Assembly: GCF_000271665.2 (NCBI RefSeq)
Contig: NZ_CP010978.1
Span: 1,892,501 to 1,956,500, forward strand
Reading direction: 5' to 3'
DNA: 64,000 nucleotides
DNA from: Pelosinus fermentans JBW45
GTDB lineage: Bacteria; Bacillota; Negativicutes; DSM-13327
Part shown: piece by piece, positions 8,489 to 16,157 of the stretch
Layout: every line of letters starts with the position of its first letter
Position numbering within the stretch: position 1 is the stretch's first letter
Translations under genes and position numbers: made by a program
Notes under the pieces: model-generated
Databases searched by the model: none
Told to the model about the DNA's origin: nothing
The model's input: only the letters and a program-made list of their open reading frames with translations

Positions 8489-8848
8489 TTGAGTATAACA
8501 CGAATCGTAAAAGCATTAGGGGATGGAACCAGACTTAGGATTGTGAATTTATTACGAGTTGAAAATTTATGTGTATGCGAGATTGAAGCCATACTCCAAA
8601 GTAGTCAGTCTAACGTGTCTAGGCATTTGGCAAAACTTCGCGATGCGGGTATTATTTATAGTGAGAAAAAATCACAGTGGGTATACTATGGCATTAACGT
8701 AGATATAATAAAAGAGCATTCCTTTATAAAAACTTTATTAGATGAAGATTTTGCCAAACATCTTCAATATCAACATGATATAGCTACCCTGAGAACGTAT
8801 CGTGAACAGAACTTTGAATGCGGGCCGTTAATAATTACAAGTGCTTAA
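8489..8848 (+). CDS. arsR: ArsR/SmtB family repressor 3
   Basis: A 119-residue ArsR-type repressor closely similar to copy 1 (KALGDGTRLRI, LCVCEIEA, SQSNVSRHLAKLRDAGII). It starts at TTG 8489, with AAGGAGG 8 nt upstream. The metal box cysteines are present. It heads an arsR-arsD-arsA operon and most likely autoregulates it in response to arsenite or antimonite, ArsD acting as chaperone and weak co-regulator. Similarity to copy 1 suggests duplication of an arsR unit rather than independent acquisition. Confidence 0.92.
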   Translation: MSITRIVKALGDGTRLRIVNLLRVENLCVCEIEAILQSSQSNVSRHLAKLRDAGIIYSEKKSQWVYYGINVDIIKEHSFIKTLLDEDFAKHLQYQHDIATLRTYREQNFECGPLIITSA

Positions 8849-8936
8849 CACTTGTAATTATTAAATACTATATGAGTATAATTTGATATAGGAATATATG
8901 CTTATCGTAAGTCAATAAATTAAAGGGGCGATAAAA

Positions 8937-9311
8937 ATGAGTAAAATTGAAATTTTTGATCCAGCAATGTGTTGTGCAACAGGAATTTGTGGACCGGGTA
9001 TAGATCAAGAGCTTTTAAGAGTGGCTACGACTGTGAATACTCTTACTAAGAAGGGCGTTACGATCATTCGCTATGGTCTTTCTAGTGAGCCACAAGCCTT
9101 TGTCGATAATAAGAAGGTAAATGAGTATTTGATGAAGGAAGAAGTGGAAGTTCTACCGATTACAATCGTAGATGGAGAAGTGGTTAAGACCAGGAGCTAT
9201 CCTACAGCGGATGAATTTGCTCAGTGGTCAGGCGTATCGAAAGATGAAATAGCCGCTGCGGCTGCTGAAAAAGAGAATGGCTGTGGTTGTGATGAAGGTG
9301 GATGTTGCTAA
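8937..9311 (+). CDS. arsD: Arsenic metallochaperone ArsD
   Basis: A 124-residue protein with the thioredoxin-like ArsD fold. The N-terminal FDPAMCCATGICGPG holds Cys12, Cys13 and Cys18, which bind As(III) and hand it to ArsA in the characterised family. The C-terminus carries four more cysteines (NGCGCDEGGCC), also a family feature. AAAGGGGCG precedes the ATG. It lies 21 bp before arsA, which fits their direct protein-protein transfer of arsenite. Confidence 0.95.
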   Translation: MSKIEIFDPAMCCATGICGPGIDQELLRVATTVNTLTKKGVTIIRYGLSSEPQAFVDNKKVNEYLMKEEVEVLPITIVDGEVVKTRSYPTADEFAQWSGVSKDEIAAAAAEKENGCGCDEGGCC

Positions 9312-9332
9312 GTCAAAGTAGGAGGCTATTAC

Positions 9333-11084
9333 ATGTATAAATTGTTTAATCCAGATAATATAAAATTGACAAAGTATTTATTTTTCACTGGCAAAGGTGG
9401 GGTAGGGAAAACTTCGTCAGCCTGCGCTACTGCCATTACTTTAGCAGATCAAGGTAAAAAGGTTTTATTAGTCAGCACCGATCCAGCATCAAATTTGCAG
9501 GATGTTTTCGGTATCAGCCTTACAAGTAAAGGAACTCCCATTCAAGAAGTACCTAATCTTGTGGTAGCTAATCTGAATCCGGAAGAAGCAGCTAAGGCTT
9601 ATAAAGAATCAGTAATTGCACCTTATAAAGGTAAGCTTCCAGCAAGTGTTTTACAAAACATGGAGGAGCAGCTTTCCGGGTCTTGTACCGTGGAGATTGC
9701 AGCCTTTAATGAGTTTTCTAATTTTATTACCGATGAAAAAACACAAATAGAATATGACCACATTCTATTTGATACGGCACCAACGGGTCATACCTTACGG
9801 ATGCTGCAACTACCATCTGCATGGAGTAATTTTATTAGCGAAAGCACCCATGGAGCATCTTGTCTGGGGCAATTGTCAGGCCTGGAAAGCAAGAAAGAAG
9901 TATATAAGAATGCTGTTAGTACTCTAGCAGATGGCAAATTGACGACCTTGATTTTAATCTCTAGACCTGAATATTCCCCGCTGCAGGAAGCAGAGCGAGC
10001 TTCTAGAGAATTGAAGGAATTAGGGGTTCATAATCAACTATTAGTTGTGAATGGTGTCCTGGAATTAGATATTGAGAATGATCAAATAGCAGATAAACTA
10101 TATGCTAAGCAACAAGAGGCATTACGGAATATACCTGAATCTTTACGTGAAACTCCGACCTATAAAATTCCATTACGCGCCTATAATATAACAGGAATTA
10201 AAAATATCAGAATGCTGTTAAAAGAAGATTATTTAGAAAGTCAAAATTATAAGCTAAATAAAGAAGAATTGCCTAAAGTCAAAGCTTTAATTGAGGACCT
10301 TTACGCATCAAAAAAAAGAGTAATCTTCACTATGGGAAAAGGTGGGGTTGGGAAAACTACCTTAGCAGCGGCGATAGCCATCGGTCTTGCTGAGAAAGGG
10401 GTAAAAGTACATTTGACAACTACCGATCCAGCAGACCATCTGAAATTTGTAGTAGAAGAAGGTCATGGGATTCGGTTAAGTAAGATTGATGAGAAGGATG
10501 AGCTTCGTAATTACACCGAAACCGTTTTGGCAAAGGCAAGAGAAACAATGGCAGAAGAAGACATTGCGTATGTAGAAGAAGATCTTCGCTCTCCCTGCAC
10601 ACAAGAAATCGCCGTATTCCGTGCGTTTGCTGAGATTGTAGATAATGCGGATGATGAGATTGTGGTGATTGATACGGCACCCACCGGTCACACATTGTTA
10701 CTATTAGATGCTACACAAAGTTATCATAAAGAAATACAAAAATCCCAAGGCGATATACCACAAGCCGTGAAAAACTTATTGCCAAGATTGCGAGATGAAA
10801 AAGAAACAGAAGTAGTCATTGTAACCCTCCCAGAGGCCACTCCTGTATATGAAGCAATGCGATTACAAGAAGATCTAAAAAGAGCAGGTATTAATAACAA
10901 ATGGTGGGTTATTAATTCAAGTTTACTCATGACGAACACTCAAAGTCCATTATTAAAAACAAAATCCTTAAATGAAATTCCCTGGATCAATAAAGTGGAT
11001 GAAATATCACAAGGAAACTTTGCTATAATTCCATGGAAAGGCGAAGAAATAAAAGGCGAAAAATTAGTAGACTTAATCAGATAA
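9333..11084 (+). CDS. arsA: Arsenite-stimulated ATPase ArsA (two-domain)
   Basis: A 583-residue cytosolic ATPase made of two homologous halves. P-loops are GKGGVGKTSSAC (~residue 20) and GKGGVGKTTLAA (~335), and each half has a switch II DTAPTGHTLR/L (~149, ~449). Cysteines in SGSCTVEIAAF (~113) and RSPCTQEIAVF (~427) correspond to the metalloid-binding pair of E. coli ArsA. It receives As(III) from ArsD and drives export through the membrane permease. Here Acr3 would be the partner, a combination known from other Firmicutes. A strong terminator follows. Confidence 0.95.
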   Translation: MYKLFNPDNIKLTKYLFFTGKGGVGKTSSACATAITLADQGKKVLLVSTDPASNLQDVFGISLTSKGTPIQEVPNLVVANLNPEEAAKAYKESVIAPYKGKLPASVLQNMEEQLSGSCTVEIAAFNEFSNFITDEKTQIEYDHILFDTAPTGHTLRMLQLPSAWSNFISESTHGASCLGQLSGLESKKEVYKNAVSTLADGKLTTLILISRPEYSPLQEAERASRELKELGVHNQLLVVNGVLELDIENDQIADKLYAKQQEALRNIPESLRETPTYKIPLRAYNITGIKNIRMLLKEDYLESQNYKLNKEELPKVKALIEDLYASKKRVIFTMGKGGVGKTTLAAAIAIGLAEKGVKVHLTTTDPADHLKFVVEEGHGIRLSKIDEKDELRNYTETVLAKARETMAEEDIAYVEEDLRSPCTQEIAVFRAFAEIVDNADDEIVVIDTAPTGHTLLLLDATQSYHKEIQKSQGDIPQAVKNLLPRLRDEKETEVVIVTLPEATPVYEAMRLQEDLKRAGINNKWWVINSSLLMTNTQSPLLKTKSLNEIPWINKVDEISQGNFAIIPWKGEEIKGEKLVDLIR

Positions 11085-11113
11085 ATGGTAAAGAAATGCT
11101 AATGAATTAGATC

Positions 11114-11160
11114 AAAAGGGGCTGTCTCAAATTAAATTTTATTTTGAGACAGCCCCTTTT
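11114..11160. terminator. Bidirectional terminator between arsA and the CotF-like gene
   Basis: A perfect 18-bp stem AAAAGGGGCTGTCTCAAA (11114-11131) pairs with 11143-11160. A and T runs on both sides serve the two convergent genes. Confidence 0.95.
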
Positions 11161-11175
11161 ATGTAGCTTATGGTA

Positions 11176-11655
11176 TCAGGATTGTGTATTATACATACCT
11201 TTGCTTTGCATGTATTGGAAGATCCCTTGACCATGTCCTTGTTCTTCTTTTTGTATGTGGTTAAGAGCTTGACGTGCATTAGGATCAGCAAATTCGAAGA
11301 TCGCCGTATCATAGGCTCCGGAGACAAATTTTTCAGTCATTAGCATATCCGTACAGAGAGTACTGTCACTTTGACTTGCAATAGCTCCCTGAGAGGATGA
11401 TGAAGTTGTAGTTGAGTTGCTTTGCCCGGATTGCTGGTTTTGCTGTGAAGTCATATTGGGAATTTGACCGTTTAGCATTTGGTTGACAGTATTTAGGTGC
11501 TGCTGCTCTTGTCCAGCGTAGGAGTTAAACAACTGCTTTAGAGCTGGATCTTGGGCTTGATTAGCATAAGACTGGTACTTCTCTATACAGATCTGCTCAT
11601 GCTTTTTTTGATCTTCCAATAAAGATTTTTCTTTTGGGGTTAATTGTAGCGTCAT
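11176..11655 (-). CDS. CotF-like spore coat / ferritin-like protein
   Basis: A 159-residue protein with the coat-F pattern. An N-terminal helical part (LTPKEKSLLEDQKKHEQICI...EQQHLNTVNQML, residues ~5-60) is followed by a Gln/Ser/Thr-rich linker (~65-95) and a second helical part (LCTDMLMTEKFVSGAYDTAI...QKEEQGHGQGIFQYMQSKGMY). Glu/His pairs in both parts (KHEQ, EQQH; EKF, EEQGHG) recall ferritin-like di-metal sites. The ATG at 11655 follows AGGAGGTGA; the three codons upstream overlap that site. It suggests the organism makes endospores. The exact coat layer is unknown. Confidence 0.85.
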   Translation of the reverse strand: MTLQLTPKEKSLLEDQKKHEQICIEKYQSYANQAQDPALKQLFNSYAGQEQQHLNTVNQMLNGQIPNMTSQQNQQSGQSNSTTTSSSSQGAIASQSDSTLCTDMLMTEKFVSGAYDTAIFEFADPNARQALNHIQKEEQGHGQGIFQYMQSKGMYNTQS

Positions 11656-11744
11656 ATATATCACCTCCTGCTACTATTTTGTTTCATAACTTGAATTTTA
11701 TTCATGATTGTAAAAGGAGGTTAGTTATATCTTATAATTTTTAT

Positions 11745-13589
11745 TTATTTTTGCAAATGAAATGGGATGGTGGTTACAATAACATTTTCTCTTAAAATTA
11801 ATAAGGTGCGAAGGATCCAACCTGTTTGGTTATGCAGTAGGCGATGCCACCATTTCTTTGTTTGAAACTCAGGAATCAGAATTGTAATATAATCTTCGGG
11901 ATTTTTTTGATGTTCCAAATTGATAATGTAGTCTAGAATAGGCTGGATTACCAAACGATAGGGGGAATATACAGTTACGAGTTCAATTCCAGGATTCCAG
12001 CCACGCCATTTTTCTTCGACTTTTCTGCCAATTTCTTCGTCTGTGGCAATATGTAAGGCTACCACATCATTGCTAATGCTTTTAGCATACTTAAGTGTTT
12101 CAGCTACGACACTGGTGGGGGTAGCGATGGGGACGATTACCACATTCCTGCCTGTTTTTAGATTGGCTTTAATATTTGGATTGAAATCTTCTAAGGGAAG
12201 ATGTAATTGTTCAGCCATATCATTATAATGAGAGCGAATTTTTTTGAAAATACAAATCATAATAGGAATAAATACTAGGACAAGCCATGCACCATGAAAA
12301 AACTTAGTGATTGCAATAATCAAAACAACGATACCGGTAACGGTGGCACCGACGGTATTTACAGTGGCGCGTAGACGCCAGCCAGAAGTTCTTTCTTTTC
12401 TCCAATGAACTACCATGCCTATTTGTGCAATCGTAAAGGAAAGAAAAACACCGATGGCATATAATGAGATCAAATGTTCCGTATTTCCTTGATAAATTAG
12501 GATTAAAATGCCAGCAACAATACTCAGTAATACAATGCCATTAGAAAAATTTAATCGTTCTCCTCTTACTCCCAGATAACGAGGCATATAGCCGTCTCTA
12601 GCAAGGATGGATAATAAAAGAGGCAATCCGTTAAAAGAGGTGTTGGCAGCCAGGTAGAGGACTAACATAGTGGTAATTTGTATATAATAATACGCCCAGC
12701 CGCGTCCAAAAGTGAGTTCGGCAATTTGAGATAAGGCTGTTATATCATGCAAAGGTAAAATATGAAAATGCATAGTTAAAAATGAAGTGCCAATAAACAT
12801 AATGCCAAGGATTCCTGACATCCAATAGGTAGTGATTGTAGCATTGCGTGCTCCTGGAGAACGAAACATAGGGACCCCATTGGAAATTGCTTCAAGACCT
12901 GTCATGGAGCTGCAGCCATTTGCAAAGGCCCGAAGGACGAGAACTAGAATCGTCCAATCCATTTGTTTTACTAGTGATTCAGGAGGAAAAATGGGTGCTT
13001 GATTCGTAAGTGCTTGATATATTCCTGTGCCGATTAATGCGATAATGCCAAGAATAAAGCCGTAGGTAGGAAATACAAATGCGGTGGAAGATTCGCGGAT
13101 GCCGCGTAAATTTACTAGCATCAGGACTCCGAATAGAATAAATAAATCCATTGCAACTTCGTGTTGAGCAAAATGGGGGAAAGCTGAGATAATAGCAGCG
13201 GTTCCAGCAGATACACTTACAGCAACCGTAAGTGTATAATCGGCAAACAAGGCAGCTGCTGCGGTGAGTGCTGGCATTTCTCCTAAATTCCTAATGGCAA
13301 CAGAATACGAACCTCCTCCTCCTGGATTAACCTTAGCTACTTGTACATATGAAATGGTAACGATTGCCAATAGGGCCAGGATAGCCAGAGATATGGGTGC
13401 CAAATAGCTGTAAGTTAACATACCAGGAAGAGTTAGCATGAGCATAATTTGTTCTGGACCATAAGCTACAGAGGATAAAGCATCAGAAGAAAAAATTGAC
13501 AGAGCCTTCCATTTGGGGAGTTTTTCATTATGTATCTCTTGATTGTGTAACGGTTTGCCAATAAGGATTCGTCGAACGAATCGCATCAT
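11745..13589 (-). CDS. kimA: KimA/YdaO-type potassium transporter (APC superfamily with Usp-like C-terminus)
   Basis: A 614-residue protein with the size and sequence pattern of B. subtilis KimA. It shows RFLIGKPL-like MMRFVRRILIGKPL at the N-terminus, LSSDALSSVAYGPEQI (~35), NPGGGGSYSVAIRNLG (~88), FADYTLTVAVSVSAGT (~117), ANGCSSMTGLEAISNGVP (~225) and FSNGIVLLSI (~346). About twelve membrane helices run to ~450, followed by a cytosolic Usp-like domain (NVVIVPIATPTSVVAETLKYAKSI). KimA is a high-affinity K+/H+ symporter inhibited by c-di-AMP. No ydaO-type riboswitch core is apparent upstream, unlike in B. subtilis. Confidence 0.85.
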   Translation of the reverse strand: MMRFVRRILIGKPLHNQEIHNEKLPKWKALSIFSSDALSSVAYGPEQIMLMLTLPGMLTYSYLAPISLAILALLAIVTISYVQVAKVNPGGGGSYSVAIRNLGEMPALTAAAALFADYTLTVAVSVSAGTAAIISAFPHFAQHEVAMDLFILFGVLMLVNLRGIRESSTAFVFPTYGFILGIIALIGTGIYQALTNQAPIFPPESLVKQMDWTILVLVLRAFANGCSSMTGLEAISNGVPMFRSPGARNATITTYWMSGILGIMFIGTSFLTMHFHILPLHDITALSQIAELTFGRGWAYYYIQITTMLVLYLAANTSFNGLPLLLSILARDGYMPRYLGVRGERLNFSNGIVLLSIVAGILILIYQGNTEHLISLYAIGVFLSFTIAQIGMVVHWRKERTSGWRLRATVNTVGATVTGIVVLIIAITKFFHGAWLVLVFIPIMICIFKKIRSHYNDMAEQLHLPLEDFNPNIKANLKTGRNVVIVPIATPTSVVAETLKYAKSISNDVVALHIATDEEIGRKVEEKWRGWNPGIELVTVYSPYRLVIQPILDYIINLEHQKNPEDYITILIPEFQTKKWWHRLLHNQTGWILRTLLILRENVIVTTIPFHLQK

Positions 13590-13625
13590 AGTTGAATCTA
13601 CCTCCGATATTTATTGTGAAATGTG

Positions 13626-13749
13626 TTTTATCCGATGATTAAACCGCTCTAAGACTCCTATCTTCTATAAGCGGGAGTTAAAGCGGCTAAGTCCGAAGGA
13701 TAAATGCGAATAAAATTCAGGTGGAATTAAACTTCCATCTGAAATCTTA
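13626..13749 (+). repeat. Dispersed two-hairpin repeat, copy A
   Basis: Starts TTTTATCCGATGATTAAACC and ends with the hairpin around CAGGTGGAATT..AACTTCCATCTG. The first stem is imperfect here (CTCCTATCTTCTATAAGCGG core). It lies in the 525-bp space between kimA and the CWP-repeat gene and is shared with copies at 52884, 54034 and 55829. Confidence 0.75.
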
Positions 13750-13957
13750 GTCTTCTTGATAATGATGCCATAAGATTCTTGATTTTAGCTGGCTAAGGGA
13801 TGATAGACCATTTGGCATAAAATCAATTATACAGTAGTTATAGTAAAAGGAAAGGGCGATTTTAAACCATTTAGCAATAAATAACAATAATTTATACCAA
13901 ATAAAAATATCTATCATCAATATCCTTGTGATTAAGACTATTTTCTTCTATTTAGAT

Positions 13958-13995
13958 CTATTTGCAACAATTATCATCATAATTGTTGCAAATAG
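13958..13995. repeat. Perfect 17-bp inverted repeat upstream of kimA
   Basis: CTATTTGCAACAATTAT (13958-13974), loop CATC, then the exact complement (13979-13995). No T run follows on either strand, so an operator or a stable RNA hairpin is more likely than a terminator. Confidence 0.7.
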
Positions 13996-14033
13996 GGGAG
14001 TAGAATGTAGAAAAGTTATAAACGTTTAATTTA

Positions 14034-14061
14034 AAAGGCACCGGAAGTATCCGGTGCCTTT
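14034..14061. terminator. Terminator after the CWP-repeat gene
   Basis: A perfect 12-bp stem AAAGGCACCGGA (14034-14045), tetraloop, TCCGGTGCCTTT (14050-14061). It ends the minus-strand radical SAM / repeat-peptide operon. Confidence 0.9.
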
Positions 14062-14114
14062 AGAGTGTATATGCTTATACTTAAGGGTAGAGGGGAAGCT
14101 TTGCATAAGAGGTT

Positions 14115-14422
14115 TTAATCGCGACGAGGCCAGCACTGTTGACGAGGCCAGCACTGTTGACGGGGCCAGCACTGTTGACGGGGCCAGCATTGTTGACGAG
14201 GCCAGCATTGCTGACGAGGCCAGCATTGCTGACGAGGCCAGCACTGTTGTTGACGGGCCAGCACTGTTGTTGACGGGGCCAGCAAGAAGATGACGGACCG
14301 CACCCTACAATAACGACTCGTTCATCATCGTCATCGTCATCCCAGTCAGTCATTTCTGGTCGATCCCACTTAGGTCTTTGTTCGCTATTATCATAATAAT
14401 CATCATCATCGTCATAATACAT
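14115..14422 (-). CDS. Cys-Trp-Pro repeat peptide (candidate radical-SAM substrate), with one-base frameshift
   Basis: AAGGAGG precedes ATG 14422. The N-terminal ~46 residues are Asp/Tyr-rich (MYYDDDDDYYDNSEQ...DWDDDDDDERVVIVGCGPSS). Then come tandem CWPRQQ(Q) units. A single G seems missing in the GGG at 14255-14257; restoring it gives a 102-residue protein with nine CWP motifs (Cys ~47, 54, 61, 67, 73, 79, 85, 91, 97) ending PRRD and a stop at 14115. As sequenced, the frame instead runs to 14081 as an Asn/Ser/Ala/Gly/Val repeat. Differences among repeat units are third-position changes only in the CWPRQQ frame, which supports that frame. It lies 45 bp downstream of a radical SAM/SPASM gene. 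The function is unknown; a RiPP-like precursor or a modified coat peptide are possibilities. Confidence 0.6.
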
Positions 14423-14467
14423 ATTTTTATCCTCCTTTTTAGTCTAACGATACTCGCTATATCGAGG

Positions 14468-15700
14468 TTACCACTCACCTGTATAAGGATTATAGGAACA
14501 GGCAGCAGGAGGGGCCAGCCATGACTTATTGGAATCGTTGCCTTGGGCTAACGGGCGACAATCCGTGCAAGCATAGCGATATTCACAGTCCTTACATTTT
14601 TGGATTTGATTTTTGGTCGTATGCCAGCATTGTTGTAGTGGGTGATCCGTAAGTACATCAGCTAATGAATGCGTAAGAATATTGCCGCATACTTGATTTC
14701 TTGCAAAGATGCAAGGTATGACATCACCTGTGGAGGTAATCGCAAGTTTTCCTGCTAGGCATTGGCAGTAAGTCTGAGAAGCCGTAAAAGAAGCTTCGTC
14801 AGTGTAAAAGGGCGGTTTAATAGGCGGCTTGGTAAAAGTAGTTGGAAGTAAATGTTGATCATCTCCTCTGCCGGTGGGGCGAATCACATCGGGATACGCA
14901 TCGGGCATGCCCAATTCTTCATAAAGCTTAAGAATATTGGGTACTTCGTGTTCGTTGGCTTTCATAATAATAGAAGCAATGCGTAAAGGAATCTTAGCTT
15001 CTAATACTTTCTTGATGGCAGTCATGGTTTTCGTAAAGCTATTAGGATGCAAGGTTACGCTGTCATGGACGGAGGCGTTATTAGCATAAATGGTTGTAGC
15101 GATATTTACATTATATTGTTTAAAGAAATCGATACAGCTATCATCAACTAATGTACCGTTTGTAAAGATTTCGATATATTCATAGCCGATTTCATGAGCC
15201 TTGATGACTAGGTCACGCCACTTAGGGTACAGTAATGGCTCACCGCCAATAAATTGAATATCAGTAGCTCCTGCTGCTTTTGCCTCTTCTATAAGGGAGA
15301 GCCAGCGGTGATGAGGTACGAGATCCAATTCCTTGCGTGAAGGGCCACTTTCTGAGTAACAGTGTAGACACTTGCTGTTGCAGGCTGCTGTTAGTTCTAA
15401 CCACAGAAACTCAAGTTTTGCAGGGCAGTCTGGTAAGGAGCGCTCTGGAATAGAAGCAGAAGATGTTTCATGAAAAAATCCTAAATCTTTTTGTTCTAGC
15501 TTATTTAAGAAATTCATGTATTGCGTGCTTTCAGTAGATGACATATCCCAAAGATCCTCCAAGGCGTTGCTTTGGCAGGCGCTGAGTAGCCCAGCTGCAC
15601 TTTGGTTAATGGAATGAACCTTTCCTGTTTTAAAGTCGTAGATTGCACCACGAGCAGCACCTTTCACTAATTTGCAGTGTTTTTGTAAGTTATAATACAA
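14468..15700 (-). CDS. Radical SAM/SPASM peptide-modifying enzyme
   Basis: A 410-residue protein. Residues ~9-60 (LVKGAARGAIYDFKTGKVHSIN) resemble the PqqD-like peptide-recognition region found in RiPP maturases. The radical SAM cluster motif is CNSKCLHC (Cys107, 111, 114), with GGEPLLYP (~170) for SAM binding. The C-terminal SPASM region has many cysteines (YCQCLAGK, IPCIFARNQVCGN, CKDCEYRYACTDC, ACSY) for auxiliary Fe-S clusters. It starts at TTG 15700, with AAAGGAGG 8 nt upstream. It sits directly upstream of the Cys-Trp-Pro repeat gene, so that peptide is the likely substrate. SPASM enzymes commonly make thioether or C-C crosslinks; which one is made here is unknown. Confidence 0.85.
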   Translation of the reverse strand: MYYNLQKHCKLVKGAARGAIYDFKTGKVHSINQSAAGLLSACQSNALEDLWDMSSTESTQYMNFLNKLEQKDLGFFHETSSASIPERSLPDCPAKLEFLWLELTAACNSKCLHCYSESGPSRKELDLVPHHRWLSLIEEAKAAGATDIQFIGGEPLLYPKWRDLVIKAHEIGYEYIEIFTNGTLVDDSCIDFFKQYNVNIATTIYANNASVHDSVTLHPNSFTKTMTAIKKVLEAKIPLRIASIIMKANEHEVPNILKLYEELGMPDAYPDVIRPTGRGDDQHLLPTTFTKPPIKPPFYTDEASFTASQTYCQCLAGKLAITSTGDVIPCIFARNQVCGNILTHSLADVLTDHPLQQCWHTTKNQIQKCKDCEYRYACTDCRPLAQGNDSNKSWLAPPAACSYNPYTGEW

Positions 15701-15791
15701 CAGATCAGCCTCCTTTTATGGTGGATTTATTACATAATATGCAAAAAACGGTATCTTGGTGTGTGCCATCTTTCAAAAAAACAATCGGATG

Positions 15792-15820
15792 TTGACAAAA
15801 AATAAAATTGCATATATAAT
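15792..15820 (+). promoter_or_regulatory. Consensus promoter of tRNA-Gly
   Basis: TTGACA (15792-15797), 17 bp, TATAAT (15815-15820), 35 bp before the tRNA. Confidence 0.85.
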
Positions 15821-15854
15821 TAATAAGGTTATTGATGATAGTAAATTATAATAT

Positions 15855-15929
15855 GCGGAAGTAGCTCAGTGGTAGAGCATCGCCTTGCCAAGGCGAGGGT
15901 CGCGAGTTCGAATCTCGTCTTCCGCTCCA
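15855..15929 (+). tRNA. tRNA-Gly (GCC)
   Basis: A 75-nt cloverleaf with encoded CCA. The acceptor GCGGAAG pairs with CTTCCGC, the D arm holds AGCTCAGTGGTAGAGC, the anticodon loop CTTGCCAAG gives GCC, and the T arm is GCGAGTTCGAATCTCGT. Confidence 0.97.
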
Positions 15930-15941
15930 TAGAAAATATTG

Positions 15942-15969
15942 AACTCGGCAGTTATTGCTGGGTTTTTTG
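15942..15969 (+). terminator. Terminator after tRNA-Gly
   Basis: AACTCGGCA (15942-15950) pairs with TGCTGGGTT (15956-15964, two G-U pairs), followed by TTTTT. Confidence 0.75.
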
Positions 15970-16157
15970 CATATATCTTGTTTTTGTTATTTACTTATGG
16001 TATCATATGGGGTATGACATTCTAAAGTGTAGTGATTTATGTCTAAAGTAAGGAATTTATTTGAACTAACATAGAAAACATGTTAAAAATGGTAATACTA
16101 TTTTTGGCGTTACACATAATGTCGCCAACTAATTACATAGGGAGGATACAATACAAA

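Noticed and set aside
13590-14030. Expected c-di-AMP (ydaO) riboswitch before kimA
   Set aside because: None of the conserved ydaO aptamer segments could be recognised; only repeat copy A and the 17-bp palindrome are there.
14100-14290. CRISPR-like array
   Set aside because: The units are directly contiguous coding repeats without spacers. No CRISPR array or cas gene was found anywhere in the window.
14026-14303. Alternative frames of the repeat (Met-Leu-Ala-Ser type on the minus strand, Val-Asp-Glu-Ala-Ser type on the plus strand)
   Set aside because: All frames of an 18-21 bp repeat without stops are open. Only the CWPRQQ frame shows silent variation and joins the leader with a ribosome site.
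15869-16051. Open frame across tRNA-Gly
   Set aside because: It is a shadow of the tRNA gene.
16080-16157. Upstream extension of trigger factor
   Set aside because: The family N-terminus and ribosome site indicate the start at 16158.
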